Below, in pieces: positions 6,950 through 7,098 of a DNA stretch of 7,098 nucleotides. The notes below the pieces were generated by a model. That model saw only the letters and a list, made by a program, of their open reading frames with translations. It was not told where the DNA came from and searched no databases. The stretch covers positions 1 to 7,098 of the forward strand of contig CANLGS010000204.1 in assembly GCA_947490035.1 (NCBI GenBank). Direction: 5' to 3'. Positions within the stretch are counted from its first letter, which is position 1. Each line of letters begins with the position of its first letter. This stretch comes from Gemmataceae bacterium (GTDB lineage Bacteria; Planctomycetota; Planctomycetia; Gemmatales; Gemmataceae). Both the position numbers and the translations under genes were made by a program.

Positions 6950-7098
6950 CAGGGCAATTGCACTCATTTGTCGAGGAAATCGCGTAGGACGTGTTCGAGG
7001 AACGTCTCGTCCCAGCCGGCTTTCAGTCGCTTGTTTTTGATACCGATCTTGGCCGTAGCTTTCTTCAACATGGCCAACGCCATCTTGCGGACCACGGA
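6950..7098 (-). mobile_element. One end of an insertion sequence, ISAs1-like
   Basis: From about 6950 the composition shifts to more AT-rich sequence and the - strand carries a transposase C-terminus. The likely terminus reads CAGGGCAATTGC, with a perfect 8-base palindrome (GCAATTGC) at 6954-6961, and lies only 14 bases beyond the transposase stop, as is usual for a compact IS. The boundary is inferred from the loss of the host reading frame and the terminus-like sequence. The other end and any target duplication lie outside the window. Confidence 0.7.
6964..7098 (-). CDS. C-terminus of an ISAs1-type DDE transposase (partial)
   Basis: Reading the - strand from the right edge gives 44 residues ending at a stop at 6964-6966. 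They begin SVVRKMALAMLKK, continue through GIKNKRLKAGWDETFL, and end RDFLDK. The pattern VxRxMALxLLK followed by GIKxKRLKAGWDExYLxxVL matches the end of ISAs1-family (H-repeat-like) transposases as I know them. The DDE catalytic residues are upstream, outside the window, so whether the element is active cannot be judged. The short length kept me from excluding a related IS4-group family. Confidence 0.8.
   Translation of the reverse strand, partial: SVVRKMALAMLKKATAKIGIKNKRLKAGWDETFLEHVLRDFLDK

Noticed and set aside
6951..7040. Continuation of the signal-peptide frame to a stop at 7038-7040
   Set aside because: This stretch is read in reverse by the transposase and composition changes at about 6950; the extension is fortuitous.

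Overview
The window looks like a chromosomal segment of a Planctomycete, most likely family Gemmataceae (Gemmata or a close relative). The evidence is high GC with C/G-ending codons, a PSCyt1/DUF1549/DUF1553 cytochrome-type protein followed by a DUF1501 protein (a pairing typical of Planctomycetes), and a small protein of a type I recall as multicopy in Gemmata genomes (N-terminus TEAEW, C-terminus HVRGCWVVDL.LGKE). The genus is inferred, not proven.

Layout: five genes on the + strand form one tightly packed, operon-like run. (1) 2-2461 is a 5'-truncated protein with planctomycete cytochrome c domains plus DUF1549 and DUF1553. (2) Ten bases later, 2472-3887 is a DUF1501 protein with a Tat-like N-terminus. 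(3) 3884-4612 overlaps it by four bases (GTGA) and encodes the Gemmata-type paralogue-family protein. (4) After 52 bases, 4665-5657 encodes an NHL beta-propeller that closely resembles peptidyl-alpha-hydroxyglycine alpha-amidating lyase (PAL). (5) Overlapping that by four bases (ATGA), 5654-6748 encodes a zinc-type medium-chain dehydrogenase. An 82-base gap then leads to the start of a signal-peptide-bearing gene (6831) that is cut off after about 40 codons by the end of an insertion sequence. The C-terminus of the IS transposase runs inward from the right edge on the - strand (6964-7098).

The first two genes are exported and, by family habit, act together at the cell surface or periplasm. 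The last two look cytosolic, and their start/stop overlap implies coupled translation. I see no RNA gene, CRISPR array or convincing terminator. The most notable points are the apparently complete PAL active site in gene 4, the altered catalytic-zinc ligands in gene 5, the coupling of those two genes, the coupling of the paralogue-family gene to DUF1501, and the IS-broken gene at the right end. No wholly new system is demonstrated; the PAL-like/dehydrogenase pair is the best candidate for undescribed biochemistry.
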